From: Vombatus ursinus
Taxonomy: Eukaryota; Chordata; Mammalia; Diprotodontia; Vombatidae
Length of the DNA stretch: 64,000 bases
Assembly: GCF_900497805.2 (NCBI RefSeq)
Contig: NW_020954550.1
Span: 34,379,078-34,443,077 of the forward strand
Direction of reading: 5' to 3'
Shown: piece by piece, positions 42,205-52,644 of the stretch
How the letters are laid out: each line of letters starts with the position of its first letter
How positions within the stretch are numbered: the first letter of the stretch is position 1
Position numbers and translations under genes: made by a program
Notes under the pieces: generated by a model
Databases searched by the model: none
Told to the model about the DNA's origin: nothing
Seen by the model: the letters and a program-made list of their open reading frames with translations, nothing else

Positions 42205-42720
42205 TTTTTAAAGCACTTTCTATACTCCCACTACTGTGTTAAACTCTGGAGATAAAAAGAAAGGCAAACATATGATCTTGACCCTCATGGAGCTCACTCT
42301 AAAATGGGAGATAGCGTGTAAATCACTATTGACATACAAGATACATACAGAATAGATGAAAGGTAACCTTAGAAAGGAGAGGTCTAGCAGCCAAGGGGAC
42401 TGGGGGTGGCCTCCTTTAAAAAATTGCATGTAAACTGAGTCTTGGAGGAAGCCAGATTAACTAAGAGGCAGAGTTGAGGAGTGAGTGAATTCCAGGCATA
42501 GGAGATGGTCAGTGAAAAGATATGATGGAGTCAGGAAAATGAATGATCTATTTGAAGAACAGCAAATAGGCTATCATTACTGGATCATACAGTTTGTGGA
42601 GGAGAGTGAAGTGTAAGAATACTGGAAAGGTAGTAAGGGGCCATATTATGAAGATATTTAAATGCCAAAAGGAGGACTTTATTTTTTCACTCTAATGATT
42701 TTGAGCTGTTTGATATCTCA
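42205..42720 (-). mobile_element. L2-type LINE, extended 3' region
   Basis: It opens with the reverse terminus ('gttaaactctggagataaaa', 'gaccctcatggagctcactc') and continues into 'aactgagtcttggaggaagc', 'gaattccaggcataggagat', 'gccatattatgaagatattt' and 'aggaggactttattttttca'. That order is the familiar reverse reading of a CR1-clade (L2-type) LINE. About 500 bases remain. Confidence 0.6.
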
Positions 42721-42837
42721 GCTAGTTTAGCTCAGGGAGTATGGGGAAGAAGCAACGGACTTCTCTCCTCCTGCTGCTGACCCTCTAACAAAGCTAACCT
42801 AGCAACCCAAGTACATTCACTAATACAATGGAAGGAA

Positions 42838-43105
42838 GGAAATAAGCATTTCTTAAGGACCTACTGTGTGCCAAGCTTTGTGCTAAGTACTTTACAAATA
42901 TTCTCATTTGATCTTCACAACAACCCTAGGATGTAGATACTATTATTTTCCTCATTTTATATTTGAATAAACTAATACAGAGAGAGGACAAGTGACTTGC
43001 TCAGGGTCACATAGCTAGTAAGTTTCCCAGGTAGGATTTGAACACAAGAGTTTCTTGATTCCAGACCTAGAGCTCTATCTACTGCAGCAGCTACCTAGCT
43101 TCCTC
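42838..43105 (-). mobile_element. MIR/THER1-type CORE-SINE
   Basis: Full-length reverse copy: 'taagcatttcttaaggacct', 'actgtgtgccaagctttgtg', 'caagtgacttgctcagggtc', 'gatttgaacacaagagtttc', head 'tctactgcagcagctaccta'. Confidence 0.85.
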
Positions 43106-44600
43106 ATTAGTGTGACTATATATATATTATCAACAAGTCCACTACACAGCTCATGTTGGGGATGGTAGATTTGCCAGGACTGTAGAAAGAACTGGGAAGA
43201 ATTTTGTGTATGAAAATACAGTAGGAAGTGAATTAGAACATATGTGGTTTACCCTCTCCTTCTCCATTTAACCCATTCTTTTGGTAGACTTGTCTTTTCA
43301 CTATTGTACTTCTGTCCTCCAGCAATATTGACAACATAGTTTGGGGGTGGGGATGAAGGGAGAAAAGGAGTGACTCATGATGGTATCTCTGTTGTGTGTT
43401 TATTAGCCCAGTGACCTGAGTATTTTCAAAACTCAGGGCATTGAGCTGTTTTTGTTTTTTGTTTTTTATTTTTTTTTAAATGTTTCTTTCTTATTGTAAA
43501 CCTAACAATCACCTTACTGGAAATAAACATTTTATCAGAGAAAGGATAAAAAACAAGGTACTGGTATAAAGTATGGTTTTTGTTTGTTTTTTTTCTTTAA
43601 TCTTTGTGCCTTGTTTTTTCATCGTTGGTCTGACTGGGTGCTGATTCCTGGTAAGTTATCTAACCTTATGAAAATAGGCAATTCCCACTTAGAAAACACT
43701 AGAAAGGATGACTCAGGAGATTGATGCACTTTTTGATAGGAAAAAAATAATTTTTACTTATTAAGCAAGTTTATAAATTCAGAAAGAGAAGAGTATAAAA
43801 TTAGAAACAGCATAAGAAAAATAGCATGAGTCCCCCTTCTATTCCTACTCTCATTTTGAAAAATTAGCATGTTTAATAAAATATGGATTAAATCTGACAT
43901 TGTATATTGTGAATTTTAAAAATAATGGCCAAAATAGTTTTAGCCAAATGGAATTTGAGTGTTTAAACCTCATTACTTTTGAAGCTGAGAAGGACCAAGT
44001 ACAAAGGAATCTACCATTTCCATGACCTGTGGAGGAATTTGAAGCCTATACACTACAGGAATAACTATTATGGCACAAATAGGAGACTCTTCACCTCAAA
44101 CCACGATGTGAAGACCCATAAACACTTTAATGCTAATGAACACAAAATCTGATACTCCTTGGAGGAGGGGGTATAGAGGCCTAGGGTTAAGCTGTATTTT
44201 GTTTGGTAGAAATGGATGGTCATGGGGTATTTGGACTTCAGCCTATGTTAATAGCTCCCCCTGTTGGTCTCTCATACCTGAGTTGAGCAGCCTACAAAGG
44301 GATGTTGATCAATACTAAGGGCTGAGGATGTGATTCACTCTAAATCTATATTACAGAAATCAAGGAAACCAGAACTATTTTGTTGGCTATGTTCAGTTTT
44401 TCAGGTCATTTTAATTGCTCAACATTTCTCTTTTTTTGTTGTTGCTATTGTTGTTTTATGTAAAAGTTGGGCAATGTCCTAATACTGAAACCATCTCCTT
44501 TGTAATATAAAGTAAAGGCATCCTAAAATCAAAACAAAACGAAACAAAACAAGAAACCTTCACACTCCTTCAAAACATACAGGAGGGTATTCTTCACTCT
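43106..44600. other. Unassigned 1.5-kb stretch
   Basis: AT-rich with T-runs (43450-43485, 43575-43600), an (AAAAC)n run (44527-44553) and no gene. At 44254-44267 the minus strand reads CCAACAGGGGGAGC, which agrees with the CTCF core consensus at 12 of 14 positions; weak. The frame at 44130-44318 has no domain. Confidence 0.4.
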
Positions 44601-44682
44601 CCCCCCCCCCCCATGTATTTGTAGCCCCAGGGCTTAGTAGAGTGCCTGGGACATAATAAGCACTTTAGAAATGCTTATTTTC
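44601..44682 (+). mobile_element. L2 LINE 3' tip after a C run
   Basis: A 12-base C run (44601-44612) is followed by 'tgtatttgtagccccagggc', 'agagtgcctgggacataata', 'agcactttagaaatgctta', the L2 terminus. Confidence 0.65.
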
Positions 44683-44880
44683 TCCTCCTCTCTCTTCTCT
44701 CCCCCCCTCCCTTCCTCCCTCATTCTTTCCTCCCTTCATCCCTCCCTCCCTCCCTCCTTTCCTTCCTTCCTTCCTTTCTTCTTTCCTTCCATCCTTCTTC
44801 CTTCCTTCCTCCCTTCCCTCCTCTCTCCCTCCCTTCCCTCCTCTCTCCCTTCCTATCTTCTTCCTTCCCTCCCTTCTTCA
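44683..44880. repeat. (CCTT)n/(CCCT)n pyrimidine tract
   Basis: About 200 bases almost purely C and T. It starts exactly where the L2 tail ends, so it may have grown from the LINE terminus. The 73-codon frame here is an artefact. Confidence 0.95.
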
Positions 44881-44964
44881 AGATTACTTTAAAAATAGAT
44901 CCCTTAGAACATTAATAATGTATTTTACTTGTTTAAAAAATGACATTGAGAACACTGTCTAAGC

Positions 44965-45183
44965 CATGGGTGGAGAACCTCTGGCCTTGAGGCTACGTAT
45001 GGCCTTCTAGGTCCTTGGGTGCTGCCTTTTGACTAAGTTCAAGTTTTACAGAACAAATCTTTTTTTTTTTTTTAGAACAAATCTTTTTTATTAAGGGGAT
45101 TTGTTCTGTGAAGTTCGGACTCAGTCAAAGAGCTGTACTTGAGGACCTAGAGGGCCATATCAAGGTCTCAGGTTCCCCACACC
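44965..45183. mobile_element. Palindromic hAT-type MITE, copy 2
   Basis: Same element as at 33 kb: 'catgggtggagaacctctgg', 'agttttacagaacaaatctt', 'ttaaggggatttgttctgtg', 'gttcggactcagtcaaagag', ending 'caggttccccacac'. The centre has a T-run and a duplicated 'agaacaaatctttt'. The hexamer 'tctaag' lies on both edges (44958-44963, 45184-45189), consistent with a decayed 8-bp duplication. Confidence 0.8.
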
Positions 45184-45189
45184 TCTAAG

Positions 45190-45660
45190 TCACGCAGTAT
45201 GGTGAGGGGGTGGGGGGAGAATTCTTTGGAATTGTGGTTGGATATTGTGTTGCTCAATCTTTTTTTTTCCTTTTTTTGACAAAGCTTGGCACCCTAACCA
45301 AAGATTTTAGCTTAACTAGAAAGCTAGAAGCAATGGAGACTATGGTCAAACAACAGAGCAAGGTGCCTCACAGACAGCAAGCCCAATGAACCCAGAAGAA
45401 TAACATGTCCTGCAGTATAGCATTGAGCCTAACCAAGACATCTTGCCTAGGGAAAAACAACTCAGGGGATATGAAGAGAAAACATCAGGGGCTCAGAAGA
45501 TATCAGAAGTAAGAGCCAGTCACAATCTCTGTACTTGATTACCCATCCTCAATGATGGTGGGTATATTTGTAGGACAATATATTCTAAGTTGATAGAGTG
45601 AGAAGAATGTTTTATTATGTCTTTTTACTTCTGTTCTCAATGTTTCTTCTGCCTGACTAT
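45190..45660. other. Unassigned sequence
   Basis: No gene or known repeat. 45280-45560 is less AT-rich than average but matches nothing I recognise. Confidence 0.4.
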
Positions 45661-45664
45661 TGAA

Positions 45665-45930
45665 GCCTCTGGCTAATACAGTTGGTAAAAGTGTTGGATT
45701 TCAAGTAGGAAAGACCTGAGTTCAAGTATTTGAAGACCTCAGATATTTATGAGCTGTGTGACCCCGAGCAAGTCATTTAACATCTTTCACCTTCAGTTTC
45801 CTCACCTGTAAAACAGGGATAATAATAGCACATTGTAGGACTATTATGAGGATCAAATGATATAGTATATAACTTATAACACGATTTACAGAACTTTTAG
45901 CATTATATAAATAATACCTAGCTATTAAAA
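45665..45930 (+). mobile_element. MIR/THER1-type CORE-SINE
   Basis: Head 'aagtgttggatttcaagtag', core 'gtgaccccgagcaagtcatt', 'gtttcctcacctgtaaaaca', tail 'gaggatcaaatgatatagta'. A small extra segment ('gttcaagtatttgaagacct') lies in the box-B region. Confidence 0.8.
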
Positions 45931-46210
45931 GGTAATCATATTGGTGGAGGCTCATCAGACATAGTTTAGGGGTATGAATCCAAAGAGTACTGTGAATATG
46001 GTGTATATATAGCTATTTCCTGGGAAACCTGCCTTGAAAATAAGGAGGAAGACTAGCTCAAAGGATACTATAATAAATTGTATAAAATAGATTATTTTGT
46101 AGATAACATTTATCTTTAATAATTATTGACTCCTCACTAATTGTATTATATACATCTTGAATTATTATTATGTATTATTATTACTTATATAATGATCACC
46201 TTTTTATCTT
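45931..46210. other. Unassigned AT-rich sequence
   Basis: AT-rich with ATTATT runs near 46150-46195; nothing else recognised. Confidence 0.4.
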
Positions 46211-46211
46211 T

Positions 46212-46552
46212 TGAAGGTCTCTTTTATGATAAAACTGTTATGGGGAGACCCCTCCTGGATCACTGCCTTGTTGTGGTAGGAGGACTTGCATAGCTCAATG
46301 AAACTATGAACGATGTCATTTGGAGTTACCCAAGATGGACAAGTCGTAGTGGAGAGTTCTGACAAAAAGTTATCCACTGGAGAAGGAAATGGCAAACTAC
46401 TCCAGTATCTTTGCCAAGAAAACTCTGTGGACAATACTAAAAGATATGACATCAGAAAATAAGCCCCTCAGGTCTGAACAGAGGAGCCTGGTGTGCTATG
46501 GTCTACGAGGTCACAAAGAGTCAGACAGGACTGAATGACTAAACAATGTTGA
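46212..46552 (+). mobile_element. RTE-clade LINE 3' fragment, copy A
   Basis: 'cctggatcactgccttgttg', 'tggtaggaggacttgcatag', 'tggagaaggaaatggcaaac', 'ggagcctggtgtgctatggt', 'caaagagtcagacaggactg'. The right part equals the tail of Mar1 SINEs and resembles the BovB/RTE tail of other vertebrates, which identifies the clade. The minus-strand frame at 46204-46452 is antisense to it. Confidence 0.8.
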
Positions 46553-46639
46553 TGGTGAAGTGAAAGGTTGAAGTGAGTTAATATAGGCTGACACCTGCCT
46601 TAATCTTCCATTTCACCATCTCTCTGTTGGATGTTAATT

Positions 46640-47140
46640 TCTCTTATCTGACAATCTATAACCTTTCACTTGAAAATTCATCAGACAATCACAGAATATA
46701 AGTTGGCAGGAATTTCATTTAGTTTGTCCCATATCTGAAGAAATATTCTCTATGACACCTCTAACAAGTAGTTAAGAAGCATGCAAGTTCTTTGAGGGCA
46801 GGGGCTATTTTATTTGTGTTTTTTGTCCCATCTACCTAGAACAGTTCTTTTCATTCTTTTCCTATAGTTCCTACAGTTTCCTTTGTGGAGGGAACTTCTT
46901 GTATGAAAACTCCCTTTACCAATGGAAAAGAGCAATTGTTCTATGATTTCTAATCTTAGAGAGTTGCCAATGGTATTGAGAAGTTAAGTGATTTGCCCAA
47001 GGTCAGGAGGCACCTGGCAGTTTGTGTCAGAGTCAAGACTTGAACCCAAATCTTGCTGACTCTGAGGCAGTTCTTTATCCACTTTACCATTATGCATTTA
47101 CATTGTCACAATAAATGTCTGGTTAGTTGAATTGAATCAT
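46640..47140 (+). mobile_element. L2 LINE 3' end, split by a SINE
   Basis: 'gcaagttctttgagggcagg', 'ctatctacctagaacagttc'-like text at about 46780-46860 stops, and 'aataaatgtctggttagttg' resumes at about 47110 after the SINE. The left limit is uncertain. Confidence 0.55.
46955..47095 (-). mobile_element. MIR-related CORE-SINE (long-tail type)
   Basis: 'ttagagagttgccaatggta', 'gtgatttgcccaaggtcagg', 'gacttgaacccaaatcttgc', head 'tatccactttaccattatgc'. Confidence 0.75.
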
Positions 47141-47870
47141 TATCTGGTTTATGCTTAAAAATTTTTAGTGAGATGGATCTACTTCCTCCTAAGGCAATGT
47201 ATTACACTTTTGGGTAGTAATAATTTTTAGGAAGCCAGTATCTTTAGTTTTTGCACATCAAATTATTTATTTATCTGCTACTAGGGAGATAAAGTGCTCT
47301 TCATTATGAATGGTTTCCCTCTTAGTTCACTAAAAAAGAATTCCACATGGAAACAAAATTCCCAAAGTGAATTATTTCCCAGCCCATTCTAACTGAAAAT
47401 ATTATCTCCTTGAGGAAACTGAATGTTGACTGTGTCTTCTTTGTCACTGTTGCACAACATATAGCTACAAATTGATCCAAAAGAGTACAGGGAAGGAGAA
47501 AATGGGGACTTTTGTGAGGATGTCTTATCTTTTACAAGTAATAGAGGTTTTTGGTAATCAAGTCTGTCTCCTAAGCATGCACAGTTTCCATTACACTGCT
47601 AATTTCACTTCCGGTCATACATTTAAGGGAAAAGAAACTCTAGAGGATAGTCTAGGAGCATTCAACAGGAAGGAAAAAACACAATGAACTCTATTCTGAC
47701 CACAAATCTCTGGATGGGTATACCATTGACGTTAGCAAGATGGATGCCAGTGGAACTGAGGCCAGAACCAGGCTGACTGTCAAGTTTTGCTTCAGAAATC
47801 CATGGTAAGAAATTAAACATGAGGACAGTCAACATTTAACATTTCCTACACTTTGTGCAAAGGTAACCCC
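47141..47870. other. Unassigned sequence
   Basis: No repeat recognised. The frame at 47472-47687 (71 codons) has no domain. Sequence at 47700-47860 adjoins the RTE fragment but does not match the other RTE copy. Confidence 0.4.
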
Positions 47871-47872
47871 AA

Positions 47873-48000
47873 ATGACATATCTCATAGTTTCATTGAGCT
47901 ATGCAAGTCCTACTACCACAACAATGCAGTGATCCAGGAGGGGTGTCCCCAACATAGTTTTGCCATAAAAGAGACCCTCAAATATAAACTCCTCATACCA
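47873..48000 (-). mobile_element. RTE-clade LINE fragment, copy B
   Basis: Reverse complement of the left part of copy A: 'catagtttcattgagctatg', 'caagtcctactaccacaaca', 'gcagtgatccaggaggggtg', 'taaaagagaccctcaaa'. The homology covers about 120 bases. Confidence 0.75.
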
Positions 48001-48295
48001 GGTGTTTTGGATTGTGAGATGGAAGTTTATGATGTGTTCCTACTACCTATAAGTTTTCAGTCTATGGAAGGGAAATATTGTTAGATAGCAGTCAGTTCAT
48101 GTGAGAAAAATCTGAACATTTAGATGGACCGATTGAAAATTAAATGTGTCACCAGTATGAGCTGGTGAGCAAAAGGCTTTATTTGATCCTTAATTGCATT
48201 TTCAGAAATATAGTAGCTGGAATATTATATAATACAAATATAATGTTGAGGAAATTAATACTTAATTCTACTATATTAAGAATCAATACAATGTA
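48001..48295. other. Unassigned sequence
   Basis: Could be further RTE sequence past the shared block, but there is no second copy here to compare. Nothing else recognised. Confidence 0.35.
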
Positions 48296-48299
48296 GCAA

Positions 48300-48475
48300 A
48301 AAAAGTGCTTGAGGGCCCTTTTACACTTTCTAATTTTGTGGCCACAGGCAATTGAACTTCCATTTACTTAGATGCAAAATGATAGCAATATCTATAGTAC
48401 CTACCTTACAGGGTTGTTGTGAAGCTAAAAAGAGATCAGCTACTTAAAACACTTTGTAAACCTTACAGCACTCTA
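48300..48475 (+). mobile_element. MIR-type CORE-SINE
   Basis: 'ttttgtggccacaggcaatt', 'cttagatgcaaaatgatagc', 'ttacagggttgttgtgaagc', 'aacactttgtaaaccttaca'. The head is diverged. Confidence 0.7.
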
Positions 48476-48509
48476 TTTTTGTCCACTATGATCAGTAAAT
48501 TTTTGGTTT

Positions 48510-48605
48510 AGTTAAAGGTACATCTGAAATATTGCATCCAGTTCTGAGTATCACATTTTAGAAGGGACATTGACAAATTTGATCATGGACAAAAGGTGAC
48601 AAGGA
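48510..48605 (+). mobile_element. L3/CR1 LINE fragment
   Basis: 'gaaatattgcatccagttct', 'gagtatcacattttagaagg', 'gacattgacaaatttgatca', 'aggtgacaaggatgg' match the L3 segment coding the end of ORF2. Confidence 0.65.
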
Positions 48606-48629
48606 TGGAATGGAATAGAAAAAAATAAA

Positions 48630-48750
48630 ACATCAAGCACTTTTTATGTTTGAAGCACCGTGTTAAACATTTGGAATACAAATAGAAAGTGGAGACATTC
48701 CCTAACGTCATCTCTCAAAGAGTTCACATTAGAATTGACAGAGAAAACAC
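48630..48750 (-). mobile_element. L2 LINE 3' end fragment
   Basis: 'catcaagcactttttatgtt', 'gaagcaccgtgttaaacatt', 'caaagagttcacattagaat'. Confidence 0.6.
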
Positions 48751-49150
48751 AGAAAGTGGGGCTTATATTCATCTTCAGTTCATAGCAAATGGAAAGATCA
48801 GGTGTTACTTACATAGTGAAAGTAGAAGGCAAATAATATGACCCAGGAGACCTTGAGTGACAATTACCAAGAGAACTGGGGAAGAGGAACAATGATTACA
48901 GTGAAATGGACTATCTTCAGCAAAGGGAGGGATGTGAGGGTCAGCATCTAGATGTACCTGGTAGAAACTGGGTGATGAAGCAAGCTATTTGGTTGGTGAC
49001 AAAAAGATCCCTAGCTCCCCACAATTTAGACAATTGGAGGGAACTCATTCAGGTCATCAGGCCTGCTGCTGATCAGACTGGAGCAGGTTACAAAAACAAT
49101 TAGGGCACAGTTTCTTTGAGAATCTTTCATTTTGGTAGGTTATATAGTTT
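48751..49150. other. Unassigned sequence
   Basis: Purine-rich; may be more reverse L2, without a clear landmark. The 65-codon frame 48906-49103 has no domain. Confidence 0.35.
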
Positions 49151-49154
49151 GGGA

Positions 49155-49410
49155 AAGAGGACATTTTGTCTACTAGGAAGAGTTCTAGACTTGAAGAAAA
49201 AAGATCTGGTTTAAAAACCCAGTTTCTTGTCCAATGACCAAATTGTTGAATCTCTCTATATCTTTGTTTTTTTTCATTTTTCCAATGGAGGTAATTATAT
49301 TTGTAGTACTTGCTTCACATTCACTATTGCAAGTAGTTGGGGTAAAATGCTTTGTAAACCTTAAAATGATGTATGAATCCGTATTATTATTAGAGGAGGG
49401 ATATAATTTG
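49155..49410 (+). mobile_element. MIR-type CORE-SINE, diverged
   Basis: 'ttctagacttgaagaaaaaa', 'tatatctttgttttttttca', 'gcaagtagttggggtaaaat', 'gctttgtaaaccttaaaatg'. Confidence 0.65.
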
Positions 49411-49464
49411 TCCAGAGTCCATAGAAAGGGTGTTACAAACAGAAGAAATCACAAATTCCTACTT

Positions 49465-49975
49465 TTTCCAATTAAAAAGGAACTTGGAGGTCATATAGTT
49501 CAACTTTTGACCCACTGTAGAAATTCCCTCCACAGTATCCCTAAAAGGTGATCATCCAATTTCTTAAATATTTCCAATGACAGGAAATTTGCTACATCCT
49601 GAAGCACCCTATTGAATTTTTGTACACTTCTAACTTTTTTTTAAATAATCTCTTTGGGGCAGCTAGATGGCACAGTGGATAGAGTACCGGCCTTGGAGTC
49701 AGGGGGACCTAAGTTCAAATCTGTCCTCTGACACTTGATACTTACTAGCTGTGTAACCCTGGCAAGTCACTTAACCCTGATTGCCTTGCCAAAAAAAAAT
49801 AAATAAATAAAGGAATGCCTTCTTCACATTGAACTCTATATCTACTTTTCTTTCATCAGTTCACCTTAGTTTCAACCCCTACAACAAGAGAGAATAGATC
49901 TACTCTTTTTTATGTAAAGTAGCCCTTTAAGTACTTGAAGATAATTATTACACTTGTCCTCAGATTCCTCCCCAG
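49465..49975 (-). mobile_element. L3/CR1 LINE 3' half, split by a SINE
   Basis: Left part 'gaacttggaggtcatatagt', 'ggtgatcatccaatttctta', 'ctgaagcaccctattgaatt'; right part after the SINE 'aggaatgccttcttcacatt', 'ttaagtacttgaagataatt'. The order matches the L3 at 37.2 kb. Confidence 0.75.
49656..49811 (+). mobile_element. Mar1-head SINE with poly(A) tail in L3
   Basis: 'ggggcagctagatggcacag', 'ggagtcagggggacctaagt', 'gtgtaaccctggcaagtcac', then 'gattgccttgcc' and an A-rich tail with AAAT units. Low divergence, so probably young. Confidence 0.93.
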
Positions 49976-50149
49976 GCTACTGTATGGATTTCTTTTCCCA
50001 AATCCCAGATCTTCTTCCTGAAACTTCATTCCAACCCTGGAGTTCACACATTGGCTCCATTCCTTTTTCTCTGATTGTATAGCTCTTCCTAGACATTGAT
50101 TTAAGGAGCTACCAGGCCAACCAAATTTTATTCCTCTACAGACCATACT
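49976..50149. other. Unassigned, probably L2-derived
   Basis: Lies just upstream of an L2 terminus and is pyrimidine-rich; it may belong to the same L2. The minus frame 49910-50167 crosses it. Confidence 0.35.
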
Positions 50150-50235
50150 CTGTATTTCTTCTACCATTCCGAGAGTTTAGTACAAAATCTGGTATGTAAT
50201 AAACACTTAAATGCTCATTGATTGACTGACCAAGG
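50150..50235 (+). mobile_element. L2 LINE 3' end fragment
   Basis: 'gagtttagtacaaaatctgg', 'tatgtaataaacacttaaat', 'gctcattgattgactgacc'. Confidence 0.7.
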
Positions 50236-50580
50236 CTTTTATTATCCCCAGTTTACTACACAAGTTCCACAGCTGGTATATCCTCTGGTGAGAAAAGTGG
50301 GAAAATATGAATGAAATTTTGCAGATGTTCAGTGGAATTTAGAATTTCAGAGTTACCACAGAAACACAGGCTGGCACATGTATCAGATGAAGGCACCTGA
50401 TCTTTACTTCCTATCACCATTATTGTGTGCTTGGAGTGGCACTTAGCACTGAATCCTTGTATAGTTAGTTATCATCTTATGTGTATTTCATGTCTTCGCA
50501 TATTGACCATAAAGACAATTCAATTTAATTCCACATTTTTAAATTTTTAATTAAATATTTACTAAATATTAAGCTACATA
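50236..50580. other. Unassigned sequence
   Basis: No gene or repeat recognised. Confidence 0.4.
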
Positions 50581-50584
50581 CAGA

Positions 50585-50765
50585 ATGGCATAATGGATAG
50601 AGAGAGGCCTTGTCCACAGAGGCAGGCAAACTTAGGTTTAAGTCTTACCTTTGATACATACTGACTGTGGGCAAGATACTTTCCCTATCAGTGCCTCAGG
50701 CAACTCCCCAAGACTTTAGTTACAAATTAGATGCTTACCTAAACTGATATTTCACCAACCTAAGC
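50585..50765 (+). mobile_element. MIR-related CORE-SINE (long-tail type)
   Basis: 'atggcataatggatagagag', 'acttaggtttaagtcttacc', 'gtgcctcaggcaactcccca', 'agactttagttacaaattag'. Confidence 0.75.
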
Positions 50766-50774
50766 AAAAAAAAA

Positions 50775-50965
50775 AGTGTCCATTATCGTGCTAAGTTCTG
50801 CTGATACCAAAAAGGAAAAACAGAACAGCTATGCTTCTCAGTGAAGTAATAGTCTGTTTAGGAGGTATAACAGGGGCATAAATAATTCGTAGGTACTTTT
50901 TTGGTATCCTCCCACAGTGTCTCGTATATCACAGACTGTCAAAAATGTTTGATGATTTATTGAAG
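50775..50965. mobile_element. Two opposed L2 3' tips
   Basis: A reverse tip ('ccattatcgtgctaagttct', 'gctgataccaaaaagg', about 50775-50865) is followed by a forward tip ('tcccacagtgtctcgtatat', 'atgtttgatgatttattgaa', about 50900-50965). Confidence 0.45.
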
Positions 50966-51454
50966 ACAATTTAAGAAGAGGATGGGAGTAATTGGTAGAG
51001 AACCATGAAACCTATGATTTAAAATTTTGAATTAATTAGTAGTCACTGTGGAACTCTATGGTCAAAAGATTACTTCTTGAATCAATCTATAAAACCATTA
51101 TTTTTCTTGAATTTTATGGGGGGGGGCATAAGTAGTTGACAGTTGTATAAATAAGAACAAATCCATGCTGGCCCCAGCACTGATAGCCTCTTATAGTCCC
51201 TTATACTTGCCTGCTGATACATCTCATAGATGAAATACATACTAGTGTATGGAGTTCTGAACAATGGCCCTGAGTTAATGTTAACCTGCTTACTGCATCT
51301 ATAGCATGTGTTTTAAAGCTCAGACACTGACTTGGCAGAGTTAAGAGTGAAGTTACAAAAATTCAGGCCTTGGACAACCTTAATGGAAGCTTTTTTTTCC
51401 TTTTTCCTCATTGCCAGTTAGTACTCTCAACTCTGAGAATATGAATGCAAATAT
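50966..51454. other. Unassigned sequence
   Basis: An eight-to-nine base G run lies near 51119-51126; nothing else recognised. Confidence 0.4.
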
Positions 51455-51840
51455 GCTTTTATTTAGATGATATAGATATCTGTCTAGTATATATTATTTA
51501 TCTACTACTGTTTATATTTATTATATTTACAAATATCTGTATATTTAGAATATCTATTTATATGTGGCTATATATTATATGGTCATATCTATATCTATTA
51601 TATATACAAATATTTATATATTTAGAATACTTGGATATAAACTAGTCTAAATATATAGACATAGAATAGATAGTTATAGAATATATATACTAAATATATG
51701 TATTATACTCTCTATATATAGATATAGAATATATATAGATATATACTACAGGTATAGTATATATATTAAATATTCTAAATATATAGATATTTGTATGTGG
51801 GATAGACATAAATATGTATGTATGTATGTATCTATATAAA
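51455..51840. repeat. Long AT-rich (TATA/ATCT) low-complexity tract
   Basis: Nearly 400 bases of TATA, TATCTA and AATATC units, ending in (TATG)n. It explains the 66-codon Ile/Tyr-rich frame at 51445-51645. Confidence 0.9.
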
Positions 51841-52510
51841 GAAGTTTTTGCAGAACTCAGGTCAAGACCTCCAAAACAATTCCCCCTGCTAACTATGAGA
51901 TGAATGACAATTTTGCCAGTTCAGCCATGGGTACATCAGATTAGCTATCCATTTTCTTCTTTTTCTTCACCCCCTTCACCAATTATAACACTCAGAGGTC
52001 CTGAAGTGTAGATAGGGGAATGGAGGCAAACAATAACACCTTGCTATCCCAAAAATGTTGCACTAGAATTCCTTGGAAGTGAGGAAATTAATGAAACATC
52101 AACAGCACCTCTCAGACAAGGGAAAGACTTCTCTGTATAAAGAAACAACTTAGAAGCCTTTCTATAGCTGTCATCCTACCTACTGTTCAAAGATAAAGAG
52201 ATGGGGCATATAGTGTCAGTCATTTGCAATTCCAAATACCTTTCAATAAACTTAGCTATTATATATACTTGTTTGTGCATGAGCTGTCATTTATCTTTCT
52301 GGTATGATCACTGACAAAATAAAATTGCAATTTAGAAAATATTTTCTAATATATTTCTATTATATAGTGACTTGCCATAGTTGATATTTCCCAGGCCAGA
52401 AATGGCATAGATTTCAAGAATCCAGCAGGAACTAAGTTCCATGATAGGGAACTGAAATAGGAAATTGGCAGGGAAATACTGTGAATTTTGATTTTGAAAT
52501 CCAAATTCCT
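51841..52510. other. Unassigned sequence
   Basis: No gene or repeat recognised over about 670 bases. A minus frame of 91 codons begins at 52621 and covers part of it without a motif. Confidence 0.4.
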
Positions 52511-52514
52511 TATC

Positions 52515-52640
52515 TTACAAAGACAGTATGATCTAGTGGAAAAAGTTCTGGCTTTGGAGTTAGAGATATATAGGTAGAAATCCTGCCACTTACTAGCTGA
52601 GACTGACTCAATAGAACTCATTTTGCTTCAGGCAACCCTA
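52515..52640 (+). mobile_element. MIR-type SINE head
   Basis: 'acagtatgatctagtggaaa', 'gttctggctttggagttaga', 'ctgccacttactagctga'. Only the 5' half is present. Confidence 0.65.
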
Positions 52641-52644
52641 CAAG

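Noticed and set aside
44671-44892. Proline/serine/leucine-rich 73-codon frame
   Set aside because: Lies wholly in the pyrimidine tract that follows an L2 tail.
47472-48000. Possible coding remnant next to RTE copy B
   Set aside because: The peptides show no recognisable domain, and the right part is explained by antisense RTE sequence.
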